Assembly (NCBI GenBank): GCA_020746105.1
Contig: CM036658.1
Location: 11,516,689 to 11,580,688 of the forward strand
Length of the DNA stretch: 64,000 nucleotides
Direction: 5' to 3'
From: Trogon surrucura
Taxonomy: Eukaryota > Chordata > Aves > Trogoniformes > Trogonidae
Positions 11,301 through 24,751 of this stretch are shown here, piece after piece. The notes beneath the pieces were generated by a model. It saw nothing but the letters and a program-made list of their open reading frames with translations. It did no database searches and was not told where the DNA came from. The translations under genes were made by a program, and so were the position numbers. Within the stretch, counting starts at the first letter, position 1; each line of letters begins with the position of its first letter.

Positions 11301-13240
11301 TTTTAGTAGGCTCAGCATTCTGGAAGTATCCCTGAAATACCCCAAACTAATTCCAATTACTTAATCAGAAATTAGCATTGAAACACCTAGTACTAAATCG
11401 TACACCTATCTTTCATGGTAATACGTGATAATTTGGTGGATATGGACACATGAATGCTCACATTAAAAGCAGCATAAAAATAAACCACAGCTTTCATATG
11501 TGTGTTTAAGAGTCCTATTTCTGGAAAAAAAGCAGCAATAGCTGTAATATGTGAAATGCTCTTAACCCTGCTAACAGCTTCTTCATTGCAAGTGCTCTAA
11601 CTTCCACTTAGAAGCAAGACAAAGCTCTTATTAAGGTAATTGTCTGTCTCCTTTCTGATCTCAAGTAGTACTCTGCTCATTTCCCTGCCAGGATCTAGTG
11701 TTAATAGGATGCTGGTTATTTTCATTTATTATCAGAGCGGGGTTCTGCATATCTTATAAGAAGCTCAAATCACTTCTTACCTGTAAGTGTACAACCTCTG
11801 GCACTCCTATAAATGGAGTCTCATGAAAGCTGTCAACAGGACACACGGGAGGAACGAATCCTGTTTTTCCACAGAGGCACTCTGCTGTATCTGAATACAA
11901 AATCAGATCAGCTAATAGCTTAGTGTCAAAATTACCTCAACTGAGGACAAGAAAAAGTATTTTATATTTTAACAGACAAGCTGAATGCAAAGACTATCCA
12001 AAGTCTACCCAGTGAAAAACTGATTCCTGAATCTCCCAGTCTGTGATGAGAGCTCACCAAAATATCTCGTCTATAAAATAATTTTTGTCAGCTTGGCTAC
12101 TGCAAAACCCATTTTCTACACAAACGCAATGTTTGGTACAGTCCAAGCTCCTGTTTGATTCAGAGCATATCTAAAAGAACAGCACATGGTGGCAGCAGTC
12201 TGGCTCAAGTCCACATCACTGAGAGAAGAAAAGGGAGTTAATATCTTTAAGTATTTAGATATGAACACTTGAAACCACTGTAGGACAGACAAAGTCAGTG
12301 CTTTTCAAAAATGAGACAGAAATGAGCAATGATCTGGAAACTCACACATTCCAGAAAGATGTGAAATAGAACTGTGGCTTTCTGACTGAATTTTTCATGG
12401 GAGAGAAGCCAGAAGTTTGAGCAATCTTTCTCCAGGTCAGCATACAGAGGTACTACCTCTCACAACTCTCCTCTTTCCTGGATTGCCAGGTGTCTCAAGG
12501 CTGCCTTGCATTTCCCTAAGGGCCCAATGCCTTCATAATGTATTGAGAGGTTCTAGGCAAATGAAGTGACTGTTCCCAAATTCATTTTTCACTTTCCATC
12601 TCTCATGCATCTCTCATTTCTGTGAAAACACAAACTTAGCTGCAGCTGAACACTAATTTTCCCTATTATGGTGATCAAAAGTGTCAAAGCAAAATTAGTG
12701 GGTTTGTTTGTGGGGTTTTTCTTGCTTTGCAAGCTTGCATGTAATCAATCTAAAGTAGAAATCCAAACAAGAAAAAGCAACCATTTTATATTTGCTTTTC
12801 TTTAAACAGTCTATCACAAAATACATTCTTCAGTTACAGTTGTAGACAGTACTTAAAATATATTCAGTTCCTGCTAGTGCTATTACAAAGCCGAGAAAAC
12901 CTCAGAGTTAACACAGTTCCAGCTAAGGCCACCACAGCCCAGATGTACTGAGCAAAATGGTGGGAATACGACTGTTAACATTTTTGCTAATTCTGACTCA
13001 TGTTCTATTTTCTCGTGTTTACTTTTCACATAAAAGCTCACAGAAGGCAGATCTTTGGTGTATGGGTGAGATAAAATTAAGCAAGCATCTAACTTAACCT
13101 GTGAAAAAATTGCACTTATCTACTGAAGCCCTGTCACCAGCTTGCATATTCAAATCTGAAAAGGCAAGCACAATACTCTACCTTTTCAGCTGGCAATCAC
13201 AAAGCACAGGTAAGAAACTGGAGTTTCTCCCAGTAAATAA
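8334..13240. other. Unrecognised intergenic DNA
   Basis: 4.9 kb of AT-rich sequence with only short random frames (longest about 100 codons, at 10342-10650). I recognise no gene, RNA or repeat. Confidence 0.5.
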
Positions 13241-14770
13241 TATAGAATTGTAGAAGAGGTTGCATTAGAAGAGAACTTATAAGATCAGTGTCTCGTCATA
13301 AAAAAAATCTTCCTCATATCCAATTTAACTTTACACTTTCAGAAAGTCTTTTGCCATCTTTCTGGTAAATTGCTCCTTTTAAGTATTGAAAGGTTAAAAA
13401 TAAGATCTCTAGAGTCATCTCTTCTCCAGGCTGAACAAGCCCAACTATCTCTGCCTATCCTCACAGGAGAGCTGTTCCAGCCCTATGATCGTATTTGTGG
13501 CCCTCCTCTGGAACCACAACAACAGATACGTGACTTGTGCTGGGGACCCCAGATCTGGATGCAGTAGTCTAGGTCAGATCTCACCAGAGCAGAGTAGAGG
13601 GTGATGATCACCTCCCTCAAACCACTGACCATCTTTCTTTTGATGCAGCCCAGGATATGCTTAACTTTCTGGGCAAATGCACAGTGCTAGCTCATACCTA
13701 ATTTTTCATCTACCAGTGTCCCTCCTCTCTGGCATATCAACAGCATCACTCAGCTTGGTGTCCTCTGCAAATTTGCTGACCATGCACTCAACCCCACTAT
13801 GTTATTAATAAAGATATTGAAACAGTACTGGTCCCAGCACAGGCCTCAGAGGGACACCACTTGTTACTTGTTCCATTTGGACACAAAGCCGTTGAATTAG
13901 CATCTACAGCTGCCAACTCCCTCAAGGTGCTGGGATGCATCTCATTGGTCCTATGGATTTGTACGTCTTCAGTTTCTTCATATGGTCTTGAGCCCAATCT
14001 TTTCCCCAGTAGGTGGGACTTCATTCCCCTAGTCCCTGCCTTGACATTCAGGGACTCAAAAGCTGTGAGAAGATGAATTTACAGTGAAAACACAGGCAAA
14101 GAAGCTGTTGAACACCTCAGCCTTCTCCATGTCAGTTATCATGAGGCATTTTATCTCATTTAACAGGAGAGGGGTGAGGGGTTTACAATTTCTTTTATCT
14201 TCCTCTCTTGATTACTGTATCTATAGAAGTCCTTATTCCTCATATTCCTTGCCAAATTCAGCTCCAGATGCACCTTAGGTTTCCCGATCACTTCCCTACA
14301 CTCCCAGAAGCATCCCTGTATTCCCCCCAGGATGCGTGACCCTGCTTCTACTGCTTGTGCATTTCCCTCATATTTCAGTTTGACCAGGAGGTCCTTACTC
14401 AGCCATGCTGGCCTCCTGCCTTCCTTGCCTGATTTCTTGCTCACGGGAATCATGAGTTCTTGCGTTCTAAGAAAAATGTCATTAAATAGGTGCCAGCTCC
14501 CTTCTGCCTCTATCCCTGAGGACAGTTTCTCAGGGTGTGCCAGTCACTAAGTCCTTAAACCACTGAAAGTTTTCTTTACTAAGGTTTAGAGTCTTGACTA
14601 CACTTTTCACCCAGTCCATACACCTCAAGATCATTAATTCTACCAGAATGTGATCCCTGCAGCTCAGGTTACCCCTCCAGTAAGTCTCTCTGCATTGGTG
14701 AGCAGCAGGTCTAATAATGCATCTCCTGTAGTCAGGCTTTGTATCATCTCAATTAGGTTGTTAACACAAG
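13241..14770 (-). mobile_element. Old CR1 LINE copy, antisense, with internal RT deletion
   Basis: Read on the minus strand this is a much decayed CR1. The 3' end lies at low coordinates (TAGAATTGTAGAA near 13243). Remnants of the region around the catalytic site and the PQG motif are near 13740-13895, and the RT N-terminal segment EMHPSTLRELAA is near 13905-13945. The endonuclease-RT linker RRPAWLSKDLLVKLKYEG is near 14360-14420. The palm segment jumps to the RT N-terminal segment at about 13897, so several hundred bases of RT are missing. There are many stops and indels; it is inert. Confidence 0.85.
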
Positions 14771-17700
14771 TAATTATATAGTAGAACACAATTGCACAAA
14801 CACTTCTAAAGCTTTTACATCAAACACAAAGGGAACTTTTGAGAACAAAAGCTGGTCTGTTTCTTCCCCATATCAGCTGCTTTAATTAAATACTAAAATC
14901 TCCCTACAATTCTTCTTATTTGCTACACTACTTTGTAAAAAGACACAGGCTATTTTCAGAGCAGCTGGGTAAAACTAAAATTGTAAGATATTATTGTGAG
15001 GCCCGAGTATAACTGAGATTTCATGTTTAGTTCCTACTGCATCAATCATGTACAAGTAGGAAATATGAGTACACTCAAAAGGGAGCTTCACCAGCAGTAA
15101 CTTTTAATGGTTTCCTAGGATTACAAAAGGTAACTGGAAAATATTCTTCCTGAGCTGCTGTTACACCTCAAAATTAAATGCCTTTAAATTTCACCTATTT
15201 CCCAAGTCTTCCTTCCTTGCCACCTATCATTTTGTAGTATTCTGAAAATACCTGCACTACAGACAATGCAAGATCTTGTCATGTGAATTAGGGTATTGAA
15301 AGCACCGTATTTTTTTTTTCAAACTGTTAGGAGCTTTGTCAAGTGCAGGACATTTGTATAAAGCAAACAGCCCTGAAGACTGCTGCAAATCAGGTCTCTG
15401 AAAAAGTTGCAAGGAATCAACAGATTTCCACAGTGAGGGAGGAGAAGCCACAGAAAATGTAATTTCTGATTTTACAGAGCCAAACTGTACTTATGACGCT
15501 TGACTACATTTTTTTTCTTTTTTTTTTTTGTAATAATGAAAACCTTAAAACAATTTACATCTTGAAAGCAGTATTCCTGAGGTACTTTGAATTGAGTATT
15601 AAGATTCAGAAAATACATCCTTCTCTACTTCATTTTTATATTTTCAAATCATTTGGCATCCTAAGGCCAGAAATGAGATGCACATTGTGTTAAAAGTCTC
15701 ATCCAGTTCGATTCCACGGATAAGCCTTATGTTGATTCTATTGATTCAGCAACAGCAATGTACAGACACAGGCGCACATGCAGCAACCGGGAAAAAGCAC
15801 AAAGAAAACAGATTTTTTCATTTAGGTCTTAGAAAGTTAGTTTTAGTGTAACTTCAGAAACAAAGAGCCAGAATATGGTCTTTTTTACTCTAAGCTGTAG
15901 TTCTCCAAGACATGAACTTCTTAAAGGATACAACAGTCTCTGCCTATTTGAGAGATATTAAGCCCGAGTAATACAGCAAGATTCCAGTCAAATCTGACTC
16001 TCCTCTGGCTGCAGATTCATATTCCTACACTTGCTTCAGACTACAACATTTGTTTTCACTATCCCACTCTCAAAATCAAAACTGCTTTCACACAGTAGCT
16101 TTGTAAAGCTTGCTTTTTTTTCTTGTTTGATCCTTGCGGCCCAAAACCTTTGTATACAATCACCACTACTTAGTAGACACTGTAAGTCAAATTATTTCTT
16201 CCGTTGGTTAATTGCAGTATTTGCCCATGAAATACTCCATATTGGTTCCTGCTTCACTACAGTTCTGAAACATGCATGGCACCACCAGCAGTTTAAATCA
16301 AAACCTACAGAAGAAGCTAGTGGATGTAAGAATTCTACCTATGGGGGGAGGGGGGGGGGGAATAATTAAAAGAGCCAGCAAGATTCAAAATATCCTTGAC
16401 AACATGTGGCACTCAGTCCCTTATTTTGTATTTTAATGCTCCTCCTGACTGAGATGCAACCCACCATCTAAAGAGTGATTTGAAAACACATGATCAATAT
16501 TAAATGACTGACAGCACTATTCAGTAGCGGGATTTATTATACTGCATATACAGTCAAAGCATTTCTGAAACAAATATTACATTAATATATAATTACAGTT
16601 AAGAAGAAAACCGTAGTTAAATGCTTGTTAGTCTGCTTCCAGTTCTCAGAGCTAGCAATGAGACAGCAAGAGCACGATTTCTATAGGAAAATGCTATGTA
16701 ACCACCTATGTTTTATATGCCAGCAGTAACAATTTATTAGGTGTGAAGATACATTTTTACATATTACACCTCCAAAACAAAACTAAGTATAATTTTTGTA
16801 GCACTTGCATTGATAATTCTTGGAAAGGACCCTCCGGAAGACATCAAATTCATGCAAACACGAGCATATGTGACAAATTCACAAGGACAATCAAAACATG
16901 ATGCACAAGAACACCAGCCAGATTTTCTCCTGAACTATCACATAGTATTTTTAAGACTGTAGCCAGCTAAGTAAAAACTAAAATTCTGAAAAAGGCTACC
17001 TGCACCACCAGACTGAACTGAAGCATGCTGTTTCGCAAACAAGAAATTTTTTGCATCAGAGTAGAAGCCATTCAAAGAGTTGAGTCACTTATTTTTACAA
17101 CTTTCGGTATTAGCATTCACGTCTTGCAACAGCGCAGTGAAAAGCCAAGACACTCGAGTGCCCTGCTGAAACAGCAGAGGCTGAGTTTAACAACAGCCTT
17201 ACGCTGCCCTCTCGTGGCCATATCTAGGAGGTACAGTCAGGAAAATTTGCTCAGAAATTTTATCTGCCGTTTTAAGTGACAATTCTTTCGCTGAAAAGAC
17301 AACATGCTGATTTGTAACAAAGAGGTAAGGGCATTCCACTGTGGATACTTGGGTGTGGCATTTTTCATTCTATCTGCTTACCAAATACATATTATTTCAA
17401 TTATAGAATACACTAGAATCAGGATGTCCTTCGCTGGGTACCAATATGTTTTCCACTACGCGAATTTTATATTTTAATATGCCCAGCTATAGCCAGACAG
17501 GCATTAAGAAACTTCCAGAAGTGCTCAGGGAGGGCTGAATGTGGTCTCCACTGAAACAACTGTAAGTTTCAAAGGCAAAAAAATAAGAGTATTTGAAAAA
17601 TACTTGAATAAACTATACATTAAAAATACACTTACTGCAATAGTGTATCACCTGGACCGGAAGTAAAATTCAGAGCCATATTTATTTAACCTTCTACCTC

Positions 17701-19698
17701 TCAGCCTCATTTTTCCACGATCCCATTCTCTGTCTTGAAATTCTTCCTTTTTGTTACACTACCTAATAATTAAATTTAGACTGTCCTGTCTTTTTTATTC
17801 TATCTTGTCCAGTTTCACATTGGTTCATTTACAATGTATTATTTTTTGTAATATATTAAATTTTTTACCTCATTTTGTCACAAAATTAACTTTGAAACAC
17901 AACTGTTGCAGTTCATTTCATGAGTTTTAGCAGCTTAATAATAAAATATTTCCCTGTCAAAAACTGATTAAAATTATTTTGTTTTTAATCTATCTCAGTG
18001 TTTTTACAAAATGGGAACTACAAGAAAGTTCATATTGATAACAATGATTTAGAAAAATGTAGTGCTAGCCAGCAATAAGTTATTTTGCTTGGGACAAGAA
18101 AATAGGAAGATTTTAATGGCTGGCCAGTGGTCTCTAATTAGCCAGGGAACCACCATAGGTCAGCTCCCTCAGAGCAGTGAAAAAGGTTTCAGACATTTGC
18201 ACCCACCAAACACTCTCATTTTTCACTCCTTAATCCAGACAAAGTACGCAGCTTCCTGAATCAGCAGTTCAAAAGACAGAAAAATCCAAGTGACAGAGGA
18301 AATAATGTTTTTCCTGTTTGATTACATCACAATACCAACTAATCAAATTTGCAAATTTCTGCAGCATGATTTACAATATTGGCAAGTATACTTACATCGT
18401 CTGTATACCTATGTTTCTACTTTTTCCCAAACATAAGTAAAATAAGAGCTAGCTTTTCTAAACATTCTAGATACAAGAGGAATAAGATTTGACATGAAGT
18501 TTGAGGGTTGGAGTTTCAGACTCCAGCATCAATAGAAGAGCTTTTTTTTTGTCTACAACCACTCTGAGACAGCTTATCATTAACACAACATGAAATTAAT
18601 CTGCTTTGTATCTTAACAGTCAAATTATGTATATGTACTTACACTTCATCATGCACACTTTATAGAAGCCTATTACAGAAGTATCGTCAAAGAAAACTGC
18701 CTAGGAAGCTAATTTTTTAACCACAGGTAGCTATGCACTCATCATTTCATCCAATAAAAAAAAATCTACCATTTTGGTAAGTCACAATATTGGCATCTAT
18801 GAAGCTGTATAAAGCAAGAGGTTTATTTAAACCCAAGAATGTCAGGCAGAACATCTTTAAACTCAAACACACAAATCTGGCCAAAGCCTTTTCTTTCAGG
18901 ACCTGCTTCTGTTGTCAGCCAGAAATTTTGACCTGACTTGGTAGCAGAAGTGTTGAGGTTCTCTTCAGTGCGGGCAATCTGACACACAACGCGGAATTGG
19001 CCTCTTGCTATCCAAACAGTCGGCTGGGATTGCTAAGCAGCAGACAAAAGCCCAGATACTACTGTAAAAAGGCAAACAAGGACTCATATACATCACATTC
19101 TGCTTTATTTTTTAAGCCAATTTAACACATGTACATTTTATGCATTCATTTTAAGCGAAACATCTGAAAGGGGCACCAGCTCACACAACTCTCAAAATCT
19201 TTTATAAAATGAAGTAGTAGGTAGACCTCAAGTTGGACCATTTTAGGTTCAGTTTTTGGTTTTTTCAGTCACCATCACTAATTATGTAAGCCCATCAACG
19301 TTATCAGTGTCAGCATAGTTTCACATATCAAGGTTTACCAGCCAAGGAAATGAGAGCGAGCTGAATTCCAGGTAACAAGGGTGAAAATCGCACTACTGGC
19401 TGAGTTCACACAGGGATTAAGAGTGGCTGACTGACATCCCAAGGCAGTTGCAGTCCATCAGAGGATGGCAAGGGGGCAGGGGACATTATCCACACTTTTC
19501 CTACCATTTATATCCTGCAAAGCAAGAAACAGTCATGCATTTTTCAAGACAGAAAATTCAGTCTGTTCATATCAGCTTTGATTCCCTTTTGTTCCATTTC
19601 TTCTCCTTTGATGTTTGAAAGAAATGTGTTCCTCATTCCATTAATATTTTCCAGCCAGTGATTTCTAACTAATCGTGGCTAACAAGAGTTAGCCACCT
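14771..19698. other. Unrecognised intergenic DNA
   Basis: 4.9 kb, AT-rich, with only short frames. It contains T-runs near 15511-15530 and a guanine tract at 16343-16360. No gene or repeat family is recognised. Confidence 0.5.
16343..16360 (+). repeat. Poly-G tract
   Basis: Six guanines, one adenine and eleven guanines in a row, in an otherwise AT-rich region. It could form a quadruplex and is a likely site of length variation or sequencing error. Confidence 0.8.
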
Positions 19699-20613
19699 CC
19701 AGTACTGGGGCCAGTGCTGTTCAGGATATTCATCAATGACCTGGACGAGGGATTAGAGAGCACTGTCAGCAAGTTTGCTGATGACACAAAACTGGGAGGA
19801 GTGGTTGACACACCAGAAGGCTGTGCTGCCATTCAGAGAGACCTGGACAGGCTGGAGAGTTGTGCGGGGAGAAATTTTACGAAATTCAGCAAGGGCAAGT
19901 GTAGAGGGGACTGCCCTGCTGGAGAGCAGCGCAGGGGAAAGGGACCTGGTGGTTCTAGGGGACAGCAGGATGACCATGAGCCAGCAATGTGTCCTCGTGG
20001 CCAAGAAGGCCAATGGCATCCTGGGGTGTATTAGAAGGGGCGTAGCAAGTAGGTCGAGAGAGGTCCTCCTGCCCCTCTACTCTGCCCTGGTGAGGCCACA
20101 TCTGGAATATTGTGTCCAGTTCTGGGCCCCTCAGTTCAAGAAGGACAGGGAACTGCAGGAGAGAGTCCAGCGCAGAGCCACAGAGATGATGAAAGGAGTG
20201 GAACATCTCCTTGATGAGGGAGGAAAGGCTGAAGGAGCTGGGTCTCTTTAGCTTGGAGAAGAGGAGGCTGAGGGGTGGCATCATTAATGTTTATAAATAT
20301 GTCAAGGGGGAGCGTCAGGAGGATGGAGCCAGGCTCTTTTCAGCAACGTCCAATGACAGGACAAGGGGCAAGGGATACAAGCTGGAACATAGGAGGTTCC
20401 ATAAAATCATCAGAAAACCTTTTTCACTGGGAGTGTGAACTGGCACAGGCTGCCCAGGGAGGTTGTGGAGTCTCGTTCTCTGGAGACATTCAAAGCCCGC
20501 CTGGACGTGTTCCTGTGTGACCTATTCTAGGGGATCCTGCTCTGGCAGGGGTGTTGGACTTAGATGATATCTAGAGGTCCCTTCTAACCCCTAATGTTCT
20601 GTGATTCTGTGAA
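19699..20613 (+). mobile_element. CR1 LINE, 5'-truncated, young group
   Basis: It starts inside the RT just before [13 protein letters not shown], retains the catalytic FADDTKLGG, and ends with ATTCTGTG tail units. Compared with the copy at 4637 it lacks about 45 bases after the KFSKGKCR stretch (near 19903) and has other small indels, so the frame is broken. Otherwise it matches the other two young copies closely. Confidence 0.93.
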
Positions 20614-20832
20614 CAATGAACAGCTTAATATGGCATTTCTCCCACCTCCAAAACAAGTAAGATACGTCATAAATTCTATACAAACAAATAGTGTTGTAAG
20701 TACAAATTTATACTTTCAAAATTACAGGATTTCAAATACAACAGACTCTTCTCTCTCTCAGATGCTTTTTCAGTTCTGAAACTTTGAGGGCTTTGTTTTT
20801 TGGCTTTCTTTTTGTTTGAAGATGCTTATGGT

Positions 20833-22890
20833 GCTGTAATGGAACCACAGAACAATGTTGGAAGGGACCTGTGGAGACTGCCTAGTCCACTTTCCCGCTC
20901 AGATCATGGTCAACTTGAAGTCAGATCCACATTGCTCAGGGCCTTGTCTAGTCAAACTTTGAGCATATCCAAGGATGAAGATACCATAAGCTCTCTGAAC
21001 AGCCTGCTCCAGCATTTGACCTTCCTCACTGTGAAGAATTTTCTCCTAATGTCTATTCAGAATTTCTCCAGTTGCAACACCAGCTTCTCACTCCTGCCCT
21101 CTGCACCTCCAGGAACCTTTCTTCTCTATAATCATGCATTAGATAGCTGAAAACAGAAACCAGAACGCTCCCTCGAAGCCACCCCCTCTTGAAAACAGAA
21201 AGTTTCTCAGACTCTATGTATACCATGGGCTCCAGCCTCCATTTCAATGGCCCAGCATTAGATTCTCTCCAATATGTCTGCATCTTCCTTGTACTGGTGA
21301 GGGAACATTGCACACAACATTTCAGATGCCATCGCACAAGTGCCGAAGTGCAGGGATTAATGAATTCCTTCAACTAAGCTGCTGCTAATGCTGCCCAGCA
21401 TGGGCTTGGCCTTCACTGCTGCAAGTGCATGGTGCTGATTTTCGGTCAACTTGCTGTCCACCAAAATTCCCAGGTGTTGCTTTGCAAGGTAGCTCCCACT
21501 GTACCTGTTGCATCAGGCTGGTCTCTTCCCAGTGCAGGACTCTGCAGGCTTCAAAAGGCCCCTATCAGTCCACTTCTTCAACCTGTTGAAGTGCCTTTCA
21601 ATATCAGCCCTGGCCTGCAGCTCATGAGTCACCCTCCTCACCATTCCGGTGTCATCTGTGAACTTCTAAGGGTGTACTCCATCTCATTTTGCAGCTGATT
21701 GCTGAAGACATTAAACGTTAGCATCCCTAACATAAATCCCTGAGGAATGCTATGCCTAATTAGGCACTACATGAACTCTTACTCTTTGAGCTCACCAGTC
21801 AATGCAGTTTTCCACTCTCCTGGTAATATGCCAATCCAGTGCATGTTTCTCCACTTTAGATACAAATAGGCTGTGTCAAAAGTTTTGCTCTCCCCACACT
21901 CACACTACCAATCACATGACTGTGTAAAGGCAGTCATGCTAGTCAGGCATAACTTGCACAGGTAAATCTGTGCTTGTTGTTCCCAATCACCTTCTCCTGA
22001 CATGTCTGGAAACAGCTTCTGGGAAGACTGGTTCCACGATCTTCCTTGGGACTTTGATTAGGCTGCCTGGCTTGCAGTTCTCCAAATCCACTTTATCCTC
22101 AGGATAGCTGTGATGCTTGTCTTCTTTCAGCCATAACCTACTTCACCCAGCCTTCACGCCTTTCTGAATATCACAGAGAAAGGCTTTGCAATGACATTGA
22201 CTTGTTCCCTCAGCAGCACTGGATGCAACCCACACAGTCCCACAAAACTCGTGTTTGTCTAGATTGCTCGAGAAGTCCCTAACTCAATCTTCCTTTACCA
22301 TGGCCCAAACGTGGTCTCTAGGCACCCAGATCCAGGAGACCTGGCAGCAGACCTTGTCAGTAAAGAGAGCCAAAAAAGCTGTTAAGTCAACCTTTTCTAC
22401 TTTGTCACCACCCAATTCTTCCACAGGCCTATACGCTCCTTATGCCACTCTTGCTGCTTAGGCAGCTGTAACAGCCCTTCTCATCCCCCACAAATTTCAG
22501 TTCCAGCGAGATTGGCTCTTCTACTACTCCTCAGCAATGTTTGTACCTTTCATGTAGCTCATCCCCACTTCCATCTACATACAAGTGCCTTCTGCACTTG
22601 AGTTCAGCCAGAGCTCCACATTCAGCCATGTGGACCTCCTGCCACATCTCCTCAGTCTATCAACTTCAAAACACGCAGTTCCTATGCCTTAAGGAGGCAA
22701 TTCTTGACAAACAAAAAGCTGCCTTGGGCGTATTTATTATCCATAGTTGTCTCCCACAGGATCTCATCTACAAGCTCAGTCAATAAGCTGAAGTCCATTC
22801 TTCCAAAGACAAGTGTCATTGTTCTGACACTTGCTTTCTCTTTTCCCACAGTAATACATAGGATGAACTCAGGAAATCACTTTCACATAT
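20833..22890 (-). mobile_element. Old CR1 LINE copy, antisense
   Basis: On the minus strand it reads from a CR1 3' end (complement of CACAGAACAATGTTGGAAGG near 20848) into RT and linker sequence. Recognisable decayed blocks include the thumb region (around 21250-21360), the sequence around the catalytic and PQG motifs (21640-21760), the palm (21830-22010) and the linker (22580-22700). No open frame survives. The upper limit is approximate. Its 3' end faces the 3' end of the young CR1 that stops at 20613. Confidence 0.78.
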
Positions 22891-24751
22891 TGATGAAGAA
22901 GTGCTACTACTAATCATAAATACTAATCATAAAAACTCTAACAAAGGCAAATCTACCCAATTAAGAGTCTCAAGACAGCTTCATAAAAGTATTTTTTCAT
23001 TTCTCTGCCATAGTACATTCTTCTTATTAAGCAGTTGGTTTCTGTAACACACATGGCCTCTATTTCACCTCTGAAGACGGTGATACTATAAATGACACAG
23101 ATCCTTAGCTCACCCACGTACAAAAAAGCCAGACAGAAAAACACCATTCCTGTGCAAATGCTTAAATGTGGAAGGAACCCATCTGTTCTACCCAGTTATC
23201 TACAAAAAGCTCCATGCTTACCCTGTTTTTTTCAAAGAGGGTGAGCGTGGTAAGCCTGCTTATAGTGTACCTTAGACACACACACGGATAGACATCAAGT
23301 ACCCCTAATGCCACCACCCTCCAGTCAGAACCTTTTTTCCTCTTTTAATTAAGAAAAAATGTCTAACTGTATTTTGTATTTCTATTTGTATCCTATGTTC
23401 TGCATTTAAAGTAGTCAGCATAGCATATCCTATAGGCCTTTACTATGAGACAGAGACTTTAAAGTACAGGAATATAATTGTACCATTTTCCTGTTCCCAG
23501 CTTCCTCTGCAAAGTGATCGCATCAGCCTGATCCTCATGCTGGTGTTCAACACCTCTTCTGGGATGAGGATGACAGTGTTTTCCACAATTCTCTAAGCTA
23601 GGTAAGCTCCACTGGAGATAAACACGTGTGCTAAACACTGGACTACAGTTTTTATGTATCTTGTTTGACCACAAAGCTGAAATTTCATTCTGCTTGCACA
23701 AAAATAACAGAGGAAGGTCTTAGGCTAGCTGACAATTTAATGATAACTGAAGTCTCCAGGGAGACCAAGATGCAATCCAGAGAGGTGCCCAAAAGCGGGA
23801 AGTGAACTGTACCATGCCTCCCACTTACTTCACATTTCTTGATCCATACTTGAACGTTTCTACATCACAGCTTGAAAAGCAAATGCATGTTGTTTGCTCT
23901 ACTGTGAATAAAAGCAGAAGCAACTTTGTAGACACTGCTGACCTGTTAAATTCTAAAAAAGCCACATAATTAAAAATCAAATGAGGTTTTCCTAAATACA
24001 AAAAAAAGGCAGCAATAAGCTGATTAATTCCATCAAGCATAAAACCACGTGTTTTCACTAAATTGAGATCCAGATGCTATTTATTTGGTAACGTCTTTCA
24101 ACTGAAAAATAAAATCAAGTTAAATCTGTTTGCAGAAATTATTGTAAACCAAGAAGAAAAAACACAATGAGATGCAGCATCATTTGCAACCTGAACATTA
24201 AATGCGTTCAGATAAAGATTACAGAAAGGAAGATCTATGTAAGCATTGTAACATTCGGTTTATCACCTCAGCTTATTGGAACGTCCCCTCTGTGCAAGAG
24301 TAGAGAAATGTTATAGAGAGGTAGATGAGCCCTGATGAAAATCAAGATGCTTAGCCTCGCTTGGCTTGCACTAGATCATCTGACAGAGACAGACCCCTAG
24401 CATAGAGAAGAATCAGAGAGAAGCAACCACTCTCTGAAGCAACACAACTTCACTACCAGATTTCCACACCTGTGCACTGAGCAAGGGACACAGATAAAAT
24501 AACACGCAAGTTCTCAGTCACCCATAAGAATGCAGAGTGGGCTTGCATAAGAATATCCCCTTTCCTGTCCTCACACAAGATAAACAGATATAAATGTTCA
24601 CTGCAGTGTCCCCTCTTTCATTCGCTACATTGTTTTACTAAGTTTCTTTTTTTTCCTCACCTCTCCCTTTCTTTTCCCCCCCCTAGAGATTTCCTTCCTG
24701 AAATAAGCTTCTGGAATTGTTATTCCACTCACACCACACACCATAGCCTAG
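22891..24751. other. Unrecognised intergenic DNA
   Basis: AT-rich sequence, with no convincing gene or repeat. Confidence 0.5.

Noticed and set aside
21917..21950. Small hairpin CATGACTG...CAGTCATG
   Set aside because: 8-bp stem within a decayed CR1; expected by chance at this length.
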